Shown: positions 9,037 through 16,522 of the stretch, in pieces
Position numbering within the stretch: position 1 is the stretch's first letter
How the letters are laid out: each line of letters begins with the position of its first letter
NCBI GenBank assembly: GCA_005773635.1
Contig: SXHN01000122.1
Span: forward strand, 62,001-126,000
DNA: 64,000 nucleotides
Direction: 5' to 3'
DNA from: Actinomycetota bacterium
GTDB taxonomy: Bacteria; Actinomycetota; Acidimicrobiia; IMCC26256; PALSA-610
Position numbers and translations under genes: made by a program
The notes under the pieces: generated by a model
What the model was told of the DNA's origin: nothing
The model's database searches: none
The model's input: only the letters and a program-made list of their open reading frames with translations

Positions 9037-9327
9037 CGGCTGTCACGACTCTGGCGTCCGACGGGGGGATTTCGCCATATTTATAACTAGTTCTTTCGAG
9101 CTATTTCGAACTAGGGTGGTTCGGCCCGATCGAACATGCATACGCCCCCGAGGCTCGCTCATCTGACGAATTATGTCAGCTATATGACTACTGGCAATCT
9201 CTGGCAATCTGGTTCGACGCACCCACAATCGGGTTCCTACGGTGCTCGCTTGGCCCTGACATCCCGGGCCATTCCCTACCGGGCGGAGACCCCTGTGTCG
9301 CGCCATGCCCAAGGAGCTACTCATCCA
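9037..9327. promoter_or_regulatory. Divergent intergenic region with inverted and tandem repeats
   Basis: This 291-base spacer separates a flavoprotein gene and a secreted cell-wall protein gene. It contains the perfect inverted repeat CTAGTTC/GAACTAG (9087-9093 and 9108-9114), a CTGAC/GTCAG inverted repeat (9163-9179) and a tandem 10-mer CTGGCAATCT (9191-9210). The first repeat is AT-rich and sits close to the flavoprotein start, so it is a fair operator candidate. I do not see a recognisable riboswitch. Confidence 0.45.
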
Positions 9328-10641
9328 ATGACCCAATCCAACCGCGCTCGCAAACGCACCACTGCACCTCCGCCAAAAACCGATACCACGGCCACCGCGC
9401 TCACCGGGATCGTGAGCAACGAGCAGCGCCTAGCTCGTAAGGGTACGACGAGCGGACAAGGCAATGACGACGCTCGAGTCACGGTCGCAGGTCGCCTGCT
9501 CGGCGGTGCCGCTGCTCTTGGCATGATCTTCGGGATCGCGTTCACCGGAACGGCCGGCGCCAACGCGAAACCGCAACCACAACCCACCCTGACGGCCAAC
9601 GGCGTGCAGCCGTATGGCGGCCTCAAGGACTTCGGACCTGGAGCCAAACAACAGTTCCACAAACCACTCGTCGCCATTGCAGCCACGCCAAAGAGCAAGG
9701 GATATTGGCTTGCCGCAGCCGATGGCGGCGTGTTCTCGTACGGCGACGCCGACTTCTTCGGCAGCACCGGCAACTTGGCACTCGTTGAACCGGTAGTAGC
9801 GATCGCCAGCACCCCAAGTGGCAACGGATATTGGCTCGCCGCCAAAGACGGCGGCGTATTCTCATTCGGCAAAGCCAAATTCCAAGGCAGCGCCGCGGGA
9901 ATCAGCGATCACAACGTCGTAGGGATTGCCAGCACCCCAAGTGGCAACGGGTACTGGCTCGCCGCCAAAGACGGCGGCGTGTTCTCATTCGGCGACGCCG
10001 AATTCCAAGGCAGCGCGGCTGCGTTCGGCGTCCAATCCCCCATCGTTGGGATCGCGGCAACCAAAACCGGAATGGGCTACTTACTTGTTGCGGCCGACGG
10101 AGGCGTGTATGCATTCGGTGATGCCGAATTTCATGGCAGCGGCTACGCCACGATGCCGCACGATGCCGCTGGCATCGCAACGCTAGATACGGGTTACGCC
10201 ATCGTGCGTTCGAGCGGTTCAGTGTTGACCTTCGGCACCAAATTGCCGAGTATCGGAGACGCAACGGTGGCATCAAGCGACGTCACCACAGTAGGCATGG
10301 CGGCAACTGCAAACGGCTACTGGACGTTGCAAGGGGGCCGGGCCTCTTCGGTCGATCACATGAACCCCTTTTTGGTTTGTACCCGCAAGCATGAATCAAG
10401 CCCGAACCCGCCCGGGTACGACGACGGCTACGCGGCCGTCAACCCGAACGGTCGTTACTTCGGTGCGTATCAATTCGCTCAGCAAACCTGGAACAACACC
10501 GCTCGACATGCAGGCCGCCTCGATCTCGTCGGGGTAAACCCGGCACGAGCAAGCGTGCAGGACCAAGACGAATTGGCATGGGATCTATTCTTGTGGCAGG
10601 GATATTCACCATGGGAACACCGCTGCCTCGGTCTGCGATAA
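9328..10641 (+). CDS. Secreted GYWL-repeat protein with lysozyme-like C-terminal domain
   Basis: 437 residues from the ATG at 9328, chosen because AAGGAG lies 11 bases upstream; the track start at 9136 would translate the repeat-rich leader. A hydrophobic segment near residues 55-80 (RLLGGAAALGMIFGIAFTG) would act as a signal or anchor. Five to six repeats of about 42 residues follow, each with GYWLA..DGGVFSFGDA.F.GS, probably propeller-like. The last 85 residues (CTRKHES ... YFGAYQFAQQTWNN) resemble the Rpf/transglycosylase-like family. It probably binds and cuts peptidoglycan outside the cell. A strong hairpin terminator follows. Confidence 0.75.
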   Translation: MTQSNRARKRTTAPPPKTDTTATALTGIVSNEQRLARKGTTSGQGNDDARVTVAGRLLGGAAALGMIFGIAFTGTAGANAKPQPQPTLTANGVQPYGGLKDFGPGAKQQFHKPLVAIAATPKSKGYWLAAADGGVFSYGDADFFGSTGNLALVEPVVAIASTPSGNGYWLAAKDGGVFSFGKAKFQGSAAGISDHNVVGIASTPSGNGYWLAAKDGGVFSFGDAEFQGSAAAFGVQSPIVGIAATKTGMGYLLVAADGGVYAFGDAEFHGSGYATMPHDAAGIATLDTGYAIVRSSGSVLTFGTKLPSIGDATVASSDVTTVGMAATANGYWTLQGGRASSVDHMNPFLVCTRKHESSPNPPGYDDGYAAVNPNGRYFGAYQFAQQTWNNTARHAGRLDLVGVNPARASVQDQDELAWDLFLWQGYSPWEHRCLGLR

Positions 10642-10670
10642 CCCGAATAACCCAAACCCACGGCAGAACG

Positions 10671-10705
10671 CAACAAGCCCGGCCAATGATTGGCCGGGCT
10701 TGTTG
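10671..10705 (+). terminator. Perfect hairpin terminator
   Basis: CAACAAGCCCGGCCAA (10671-10686) pairs perfectly with TTGGCCGGGCTTGTTG (10690-10705) around a 3-base loop. It lies 30 bases after the GYWL-repeat gene stop and just before the ABC1 kinase gene. There is no T-tract, as is common for actinobacterial terminators. Confidence 0.85.
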
Positions 10706-10721
10706 GCTACGGTGACTTGCA

Positions 10722-12335
10722 ATGGCACTTGAAGATCTCGCCGACTACGGTTTTAGCGACGACGGCCCATGGGTAGTTCGGCCGAAAGACCTCATCTGGG
10801 AGCGTGGCCTCGGCCACATCCGAAATCGAGCAAGAGATTCGGTCCCGCAACTACTCAATCCACATCGACTCCCGCCACTTGGTCGTCTACTCGCGGTATC
10901 CGGGCGCGTCGGTCGCACACTCGCAATCTGGGCTCTACTCGAACGCAGACAAGAACAGTCACCAAGGCGGCGTGCACTTGCGAAACGACTCCGTGTCGAT
11001 TTCGCAAGACTCGGCCCGACGTATATCAAGGTTGGCCAAATCATTTCGTCCGGCGAAGGCCTATTCCCAGAAGAGTTGGTCACAGAATTCAAGTTGCTGC
11101 GTGATCGAGTACCTGCCGAATCGTTTGACCACGTTCGCAAAGTGGTTGAAGCGGAACTCGGCCTCCGGCTTGAAGAAGTCTTTTTGCATTTCGACCGCAC
11201 ACCGCTTGCTGCCGCGTCTATCGCTCAAGTACATGCAGCGCGACTGCAAACCGGCGAGGATGTCGTCGTCAAGGTCCAGCGGCCACGCGTCAGTGAACTT
11301 GTCCGCGACGACATCCGAGCCATGGCATGGCTCGCTCCCAAATTGATCGGGCGCATCCCTATTGCGGCGCTCGCGAACCCGCCAGCACTCGTTGAGCTCT
11401 TCGCAGAAACCATCGTCGAAGAACTCGATTTTCGACTCGAGGCACAAAACATGCTCGACGTCGCCAAAGTGTTGGCACGCACCGGCCAAACAGCAATCAT
11501 TATTCCAAGGCCTCACCCCAAACTTGTTACCCGCCGCGTACTAGTCATGGAACGCCTCGACGGTTACGCGTGGGACGATGTCGAATCGATGAACAACGCA
11601 GGCATCGATACCGCAGCCGTGCTGCACTCCGGGCTTGTGGGGTTTATGGAAGGAGCGATGGTTCACGGCGTGTTCCACGGCGACCTGCACGGCGGCAATC
11701 TCATGGTCCGACCCGACGGACGCACCGTGCTGCTCGACTTCGGCATCACGGGTCGGATGAACGCCAAGGAGCGGATGGCGTTTCTCTTCCTACTCATGGG
11801 TTCCACGACCGGCGATGTTCGTTCGCAACTCCGGGCGCTGCGCGACCTCGGCGCGTTCCCACCCGATACCAATATCGAAGAAGTATTCATCGATTTGGGT
11901 TTGGATCGCCCAATGGTCGATCCGACGACGCTCAGCGCCGACGCTTTACTCACCGAATTGCGCGAACTCACCAAGAAGCTCATGGGCTACGGCGCGCGCA
12001 TACCCAAGGTATTAATGCTGCTCGTAAAGAACCTCATGTTTCTCGACGGATCCATAGCAACCCTGGCACCCGACCTCGACATCATTGGCGAACTCGAACT
12101 GGTCCATACAGAAATCGCGGCGCGCCATGGTGAACAGTTGGCGTCCGAGATGGGCATTGATATGCGCGACGCGGTGTTCGATGCGGACGCAATGAAGATG
12201 TCGCTCGGTGTCGATCCCTCAATTGAGTCGTTGACATACAGAGACATACAGGACCGTCGAGACACGATTCGACGTAACCTAGAAAGCACCCGCACGCGCC
12301 CATCGTTACGGCGCAACAAATCTCCAAAGAAGTAG
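10722..12335 (+). CDS. ABC1/AarF/UbiB family atypical kinase
   Basis: A 537-residue protein of the ABC1 (UbiB/AarF/COQ8) family. Family motifs are present in order: the KxGQ-type segment YIKVGQIISS, the Ala-rich loop AAASIAQVHAARL in place of a P-loop, VVVKVQRP with the ATP-binding Lys, the catalytic FHGDLHGGNLMV and the metal-binding LLDFGITG. The family supports quinone or isoprenoid lipid metabolism through an ATPase-like activity; the partner here is unknown. Unlike many members it shows no clear C-terminal membrane helices. The Fpg/Nei glycosylase starts 6 bases after the stop. Confidence 0.9.
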   Translation: MALEDLADYGFSDDGPWVVRPKDLIWERGLGHIRNRARDSVPQLLNPHRLPPLGRLLAVSGRVGRTLAIWALLERRQEQSPRRRALAKRLRVDFARLGPTYIKVGQIISSGEGLFPEELVTEFKLLRDRVPAESFDHVRKVVEAELGLRLEEVFLHFDRTPLAAASIAQVHAARLQTGEDVVVKVQRPRVSELVRDDIRAMAWLAPKLIGRIPIAALANPPALVELFAETIVEELDFRLEAQNMLDVAKVLARTGQTAIIIPRPHPKLVTRRVLVMERLDGYAWDDVESMNNAGIDTAAVLHSGLVGFMEGAMVHGVFHGDLHGGNLMVRPDGRTVLLDFGITGRMNAKERMAFLFLLMGSTTGDVRSQLRALRDLGAFPPDTNIEEVFIDLGLDRPMVDPTTLSADALLTELRELTKKLMGYGARIPKVLMLLVKNLMFLDGSIATLAPDLDIIGELELVHTEIAARHGEQLASEMGIDMRDAVFDADAMKMSLGVDPSIESLTYRDIQDRRDTIRRNLESTRTRPSLRRNKSPKK

Positions 12336-12341
12336 GAACGT

Positions 12342-13181
12342 ATTCCTGAACTACCCCAAATGCAGGCGCTGTCTGAGCGTATGAGTGACGCCATCGTCGG
12401 CCAGACGTTCGCGGGATACACCGCGTTTGCGTTTCACGGTCTCAAAACTGCGGTACCGAGCCCCGACGTACTCATCGGCACTCCAATCTCGGCGATCGGG
12501 CGGCGAGCGAAGTACGTGTGGTTTGGGTTCGACAGCGGCATCCGCATGGTGTTTCATCTTTCGCAAGCTGGGCGCTTGGACATCGAACCAACGATGAAAT
12601 CAACCAAGCCCAAGGGTGCAGTCGTGCGCTGGAAATTTGGCGATGGAAGCGCCATGTTGTTGCGCGAATGGGGTACTGAACGAAAAGCCGGATGGTGGAT
12701 CTTCGCAGCCGGCGACGACGGACCCATGGCACGATTGGGCCCCGAACCGCAGTCCGAAGCCTTCAACCATCTCATTCGCACCAGCACAGACGGACGACGT
12801 ATTCATACCCTGCTGCGCGATCAACGCACCGTCGCCGGAATCGGCCGTGGTTACAGCGACGACATTTTGCATCGCGCCAAGCTGTCGCCGTTCGCGTCAC
12901 TGAAGACAATGTCATCAGAGGTGCGAGAAATATTGCTCGAGTCGATCAACTACACACTCGAAGATGGCCTCCAACGAGAACGGCAACGATCCGGTGGGCT
13001 CTCGGAACCCAAGCTCGGTGAACATTTCGCCGTGCACGGAAAGCATGGTTTGCCATGCCCTGCGTGCGGAACTGATTTAGCGCACGTGTCGTACGAGTCG
13101 CACGAGGTTGTGTATTGCCCGCCATGTCAAACCAACGGCAAAGTGCTCGCGGACCGACGCATGTCGCGTTTGTTGAAATAG
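12342..13181 (+). CDS. Fpg/Nei family DNA glycosylase, apparent ATT start
   Basis: A base-excision glycosylase/AP lyase of about 279 residues. The track start ATG at 12360 would remove the catalytic N-terminus. Reading upstream in the same frame, the codons ATT-CCT-GAA-CTA-CCC-CAA precede it and stop at the ABC1 TAG, so an ATT start at 12342 gives M-PELPQMQALSER, matching the family's MPELPE-type N-terminus with catalytic Pro2 and Glu3. AGGAA lies at 12334-12338, three bases upstream. The C-terminal zinc finger is complete: CPACGTD ... VYCPPCQ (C-x2-C-x16-C-x2-C). No ATG, GTG or TTG exists between the preceding stop codon and 12360. Confidence 0.85.
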   Translation: MPELPQMQALSERMSDAIVGQTFAGYTAFAFHGLKTAVPSPDVLIGTPISAIGRRAKYVWFGFDSGIRMVFHLSQAGRLDIEPTMKSTKPKGAVVRWKFGDGSAMLLREWGTERKAGWWIFAAGDDGPMARLGPEPQSEAFNHLIRTSTDGRRIHTLLRDQRTVAGIGRGYSDDILHRAKLSPFASLKTMSSEVREILLESINYTLEDGLQRERQRSGGLSEPKLGEHFAVHGKHGLPCPACGTDLAHVSYESHEVVYCPPCQTNGKVLADRRMSRLLK

Positions 13182-13201
13182 GCGCAGGTACTCAAACAAT
13201 T

Positions 13202-13741
13202 TCACCAGTTGCCTGAACCCGGGACACCTTTGAACGGCCCCTTGATATTCGCGGTAATCCACCCTCCATAAAATCCACCGGGCTGCGGTATCACCAACTC
13301 ACCATCGAAGTAGCACGCGTCCATTCTGTCGGCATAGATCGCAATGTGACCACGCAAGGCTGCGAATGCTGGGCTTGGATTTTCGTACGACCAACCTGCG
13401 TTGATGGCGCTCTGTTCACCGCCACGAAGCGTGTAATAGCTCGCCCGGCCCTTCCATTCGCAGTAACTCGTACCGTCGCCGAGAACCACCGAACCTTCAA
13501 GAAAGGCATCAAGCGGCAGGTAATAGTTTGGGGGGTGACTGGTTTCCAACACTCGAAACGCACGCTGCGTGGTGGCAATCAGTACACCGCCTAGCACTAC
13601 ATCAATGCGTTTCGATACGCCTTCCAGGCTGGGCGGGCGCGAATACTCCCAAACCGATTCCTCTCCTTCGCGGATCGGGTCAGGAATAGGCCGTTGACTC
13701 ATCACAGCATGGAGTGTGTCCGATAGCGAGCTTCGTTGCAT
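13202..13741 (-). CDS. DUF427 domain protein
   Basis: A 179-residue protein of the DUF427 family, a small beta-rich fold. The conserved core runs from VSKRIDVVLGGVLIATTQRAFRVLE through PNYYLP, CEWKGRASYYTL and VIPQPGGFYGGW. An internal ATG at 13702 (MSQRPIPDPI) is an equally good start. The family is common in actinobacteria and its biochemical role is not established. It is convergent with the glycosylase gene. Confidence 0.75.
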   Translation of the reverse strand: MQRSSLSDTLHAVMSQRPIPDPIREGEESVWEYSRPPSLEGVSKRIDVVLGGVLIATTQRAFRVLETSHPPNYYLPLDAFLEGSVVLGDGTSYCEWKGRASYYTLRGGEQSAINAGWSYENPSPAFAALRGHIAIYADRMDACYFDGELVIPQPGGFYGGWITANIKGPFKGVPGSGNW

Positions 13742-13794
13742 AGTCGTATCGACGCTCGCATCAACGCTTTGGTTCCCATCGACAACGAGGTCGA

Positions 13795-14766
13795 TTACCC
13801 GGTCCGGACTGCGCCCGTATTCACAACTTCAAACGCAGTACCAGGAATGGACTTCAGCTGATTCAGATCGTTGTCATCCCAGCCGGGTTCGGCCGTGCCG
13901 GTGATGAACCAGTTCGATCCATTATCGGCAACGATGATTCCGTATCGCTTCATCGCAACTGCGATCACTTTCGACTGACCACGCAGCTTCGAAATGTCAA
14001 AGTTCGCCTTCATCCTCAACCGCATCCCCATAGCCGGGCGCGTCGCATCAGTACTCGACGAGGCAAAATGCGTTGCGGGCAACACGTAGCCGCGGCGGGT
14101 CTGCGAAAACGTGACCCGCACCGCGTGGCGAATCGCTCCCGCATTCACTTCATCGAGGCGCACAAGGCCTGGAAGTATTGGGAGTCCGGCGGCGTCGGCC
14201 GAGGTCCAGCCCAACGGACGCAATTCGTTCGATGCCAAGTTCCAAACTGCGCCCGAATCGGCATCCCAGTGTCCGCCTCTCCAAAACGCTCGGTACAACT
14301 CGTAGATCCGGCACGTCCCTCGCTGGACAACAATCGCATGCCGGTCTCCCGAGCTCGCTGCACCGCCCTCAACTGGGGTCGTTGCGGGCATCGGATACGG
14401 CCCCGGATCACTCTCATCGCCATAGGCAACAAAGCGAACCGGCACCTTGGGTTGCGAAGCTGACACGATCTTGTACGGAATGCCGTAGACGCCGCCTCCA
14501 CCGAAATCGGCATGCAGGAATTTGCCGCCCGCACTCTGGATATTAGCGATTATCGCAGCACTATCGGACCGCAAAGCAAGCTTGGATACATCTTGATTCC
14601 ATGCGTTGTCCGACGGAAAGGTGGGGCAACCTGCGATCATGGGCGCGGTGCTAGTCACTGGCCGTGGCGTACCCGAGCCACCCGGCGGCGCAACAATAGG
14701 CGTGCAGCCCGCGACAACCGCGGCGGCGACGCCATACCAACGAATGTTGAGCCGTCGACCGCGCAC
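13795..14766 (-). CDS. Predicted lipoprotein of unknown function
   Basis: A 323-residue protein with an N-terminal signal peptide and lipobox (VAAAVVAGC), so it is probably lipid-anchored outside the membrane. The mature part opens with a Pro/Ser/Thr linker and then FPSDNAWNQDVS, a motif I associate with uncharacterised extracellular proteins, followed by a domain rich in Gly and aromatic residues. I do not recognise a catalytic motif. It is divergent from lgt, the enzyme that would lipidate its Cys. Confidence 0.6.
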   Translation of the reverse strand: MRGRRLNIRWYGVAAAVVAGCTPIVAPPGGSGTPRPVTSTAPMIAGCPTFPSDNAWNQDVSKLALRSDSAAIIANIQSAGGKFLHADFGGGGVYGIPYKIVSASQPKVPVRFVAYGDESDPGPYPMPATTPVEGGAASSGDRHAIVVQRGTCRIYELYRAFWRGGHWDADSGAVWNLASNELRPLGWTSADAAGLPILPGLVRLDEVNAGAIRHAVRVTFSQTRRGYVLPATHFASSSTDATRPAMGMRLRMKANFDISKLRGQSKVIAVAMKRYGIIVADNGSNWFITGTAEPGWDDNDLNQLKSIPGTAFEVVNTGAVRTG

Positions 14767-14831
14767 GGTTGCATCCCCCTATGGATTGTTCTCGAACCTA
14801 CGACGATCATCGGCATTTCCGGGGTCGTAGC

Positions 14832-15746
14832 ATGAGCGGGTTGGCGTCAATCTCGCCGAATCTTTGCCCGACTCTTGACGAAACGGACCTCGCAGTGCTC
14901 GCTTCCATCCCTAGCCCGGCCGACGGAGTGTGGGAGATCGGCCCATTGCCCCTGCACGCATATGGGTTGCTGCTCGCAATCGGAGTCATCGTCGCCGCGA
15001 GAGTCGCCGAAGGTCGTGCACAACGCCGAGGATTCGCCGAAGGACTCGTCAGTGAGCTCGCCACCAAACTCATCATCGGTGGCGTCGTCGGTGCGCGGGT
15101 GTACCACCTCTTTACCGGCTACGACTGGGACACAAAGGGCATCGCCGGGACGGTCAAAATCTGGGAGGGTGGGCTCTCGATCTGGGGAGCAGTCGCCGGT
15201 GGCGCGGTCGCACTGGTCTGGTCGGCGCGCAAGCGCAACCTCGACACAATCCTGTTGTGTGACGCGCTTGGCCCTGCTGTGATCATTGGCCAAGGCATCG
15301 GCCGGTGGGGCAACTATTTCAACCAGGAACTCTTCGGTAGACCGACCACGCTGCCGTGGGGGCTCGAGATCCTTCCCCAACATCGCCCAACTGGCTACAG
15401 CAAATTCGAAACATTCCACCCGACGTTCCTGTACGAATCGCTCTGGTGCTTTGCGGCGTTCAGCATCATCGTTGTATTGGAACGCAGCGGCAAACTCAAG
15501 CGAGGCCAATCGTTCACGCTCTATATCGCGCTGTATACCTTCGAACGATTCTTCATGGAACTCCTACGAGTCGACGACGCCACCAAACTCTTGGGAATGC
15601 GCTTCAACGCGCTGCTTTCTGCGCTGATGTTCATCGTGAGTTCGGCTCTCTTCGTTCGGTTTGGTCAAATCGGACGACTTCAATTCACAGAGATGTCTCA
15701 GGAGCCCAGCGAGGCCGAGGATTCAACTGAACCCGTCGCGCCCTAG
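14832..15746 (+). CDS. lgt: Prolipoprotein diacylglyceryl transferase
   Basis: A 304-residue membrane enzyme that transfers diacylglycerol from phosphatidylglycerol to the lipobox Cys of prolipoproteins. The family signature GRWGNYFNQELFGRPT is present near residue 157, with the conserved LPLHAYGLLLAIG first helix, VGARVYH and IWEGGLSIWGAVAGG loops, and at least six hydrophobic segments. The ATG at 14832 is preferred over the track start at 14769. The tail after residue 280 is acidic. The ABC transporter gene follows after 9 bases. Confidence 0.93.
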   Translation: MSGLASISPNLCPTLDETDLAVLASIPSPADGVWEIGPLPLHAYGLLLAIGVIVAARVAEGRAQRRGFAEGLVSELATKLIIGGVVGARVYHLFTGYDWDTKGIAGTVKIWEGGLSIWGAVAGGAVALVWSARKRNLDTILLCDALGPAVIIGQGIGRWGNYFNQELFGRPTTLPWGLEILPQHRPTGYSKFETFHPTFLYESLWCFAAFSIIVVLERSGKLKRGQSFTLYIALYTFERFFMELLRVDDATKLLGMRFNALLSALMFIVSSALFVRFGQIGRLQFTEMSQEPSEAEDSTEPVAP

Positions 15747-15755
15747 GTTGGGCAA

Positions 15756-16511
15756 GTGAACCTGCCTGCGCCTCCGCCCGCTCCCGTCTCGTTCGCCGCA
15801 TCAGCAGTCGGAGCGGTCAAGACCTACGGCGAAGGCGACACCGAAGTGCGGGCACTCGACGGAGTGACAGTGCACTTCGAGCAGGGCCGGCTGAGTGCAA
15901 TCATGGGGCCATCGGGATCAGGCAAAAGTACGTTGCTGCATTGTCTCGCGGGTCTCGATCAGCTCACTGCAGGAAAGATCTACCTCGGAGCAATGGAGAT
16001 CAGCTCACTCTCCGAAACTGAACTCACCAGAGTGCGCCGCGACCAGCTTGGCTTTGTGTTCCAGGCGTACAACCTGATCCCCACACTCAACGCCTACGAA
16101 AACATAGTTTTGCCAACCGCACTCGCCGGCCGCGAACCTGATCATGAGTGGGTGAATCGGGTTATCGATGTCGTCGGACTCGCAAATCGACTCACACACC
16201 GCCCCAGCGAACTTTCCGGCGGACAACAGCAACGTGTCGCTGTAGCTCGGGCACTCGCGAATCACCCTCAAGTGGTGTTTGCCGACGAACCAACCGGCAA
16301 CTTGGATTCTCGATCACGCGGCGACATCTTGCGATTCATGCGGCTTGCCGTCGACGAATTCAACCAAACGATCGTGATGGTTACTCACGATCCGATCGCC
16401 GCGTCAATCGCAGATCGGGTCGTGTTTGTCAGCGACGGCAAAATTGTCGCCGAGGAACTCAATCCCTCTGCTGAGTCGCTCTCCGGCCGCATGGCTCGAA
16501 TCGAATCCTGA
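15756..16511 (+). CDS. ABC transporter ATP-binding protein, MacB/LolD type
   Basis: A 251-residue ATPase starting with GTG. Walker A is GPSGSGKST near residue 49, the Q-loop is FVFQAYNLIPTL, the signature is LSGGQQQRVAVARALA, and Walker B is VVFADEPTGNLDS. The MacB/LolD subfamily energises FtsX-like permeases, and such a permease follows 11 bases downstream, so the pair forms one transporter. Probable roles are export of peptides or lipids or mechanical signalling, not import. A Pro/Ala-rich N-terminus of about 12 residues precedes the ATPase domain. Confidence 0.92.
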   Translation: MNLPAPPPAPVSFAASAVGAVKTYGEGDTEVRALDGVTVHFEQGRLSAIMGPSGSGKSTLLHCLAGLDQLTAGKIYLGAMEISSLSETELTRVRRDQLGFVFQAYNLIPTLNAYENIVLPTALAGREPDHEWVNRVIDVVGLANRLTHRPSELSGGQQQRVAVARALANHPQVVFADEPTGNLDSRSRGDILRFMRLAVDEFNQTIVMVTHDPIAASIADRVVFVSDGKIVAEELNPSAESLSGRMARIES

Positions 16512-16522
16512 GCAAGCTCGTA

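Noticed and set aside
9037-9327. Possible c-di-AMP (ydaO) riboswitch upstream of a cell-wall hydrolase-like gene
   Set aside because: Such riboswitches often precede rpf genes, but I could not find the conserved core segments.
9660-10180. Repeated DNA resembling a repeat array
   Set aside because: The repeats are in-frame coding repeats of a secreted protein, not CRISPR.
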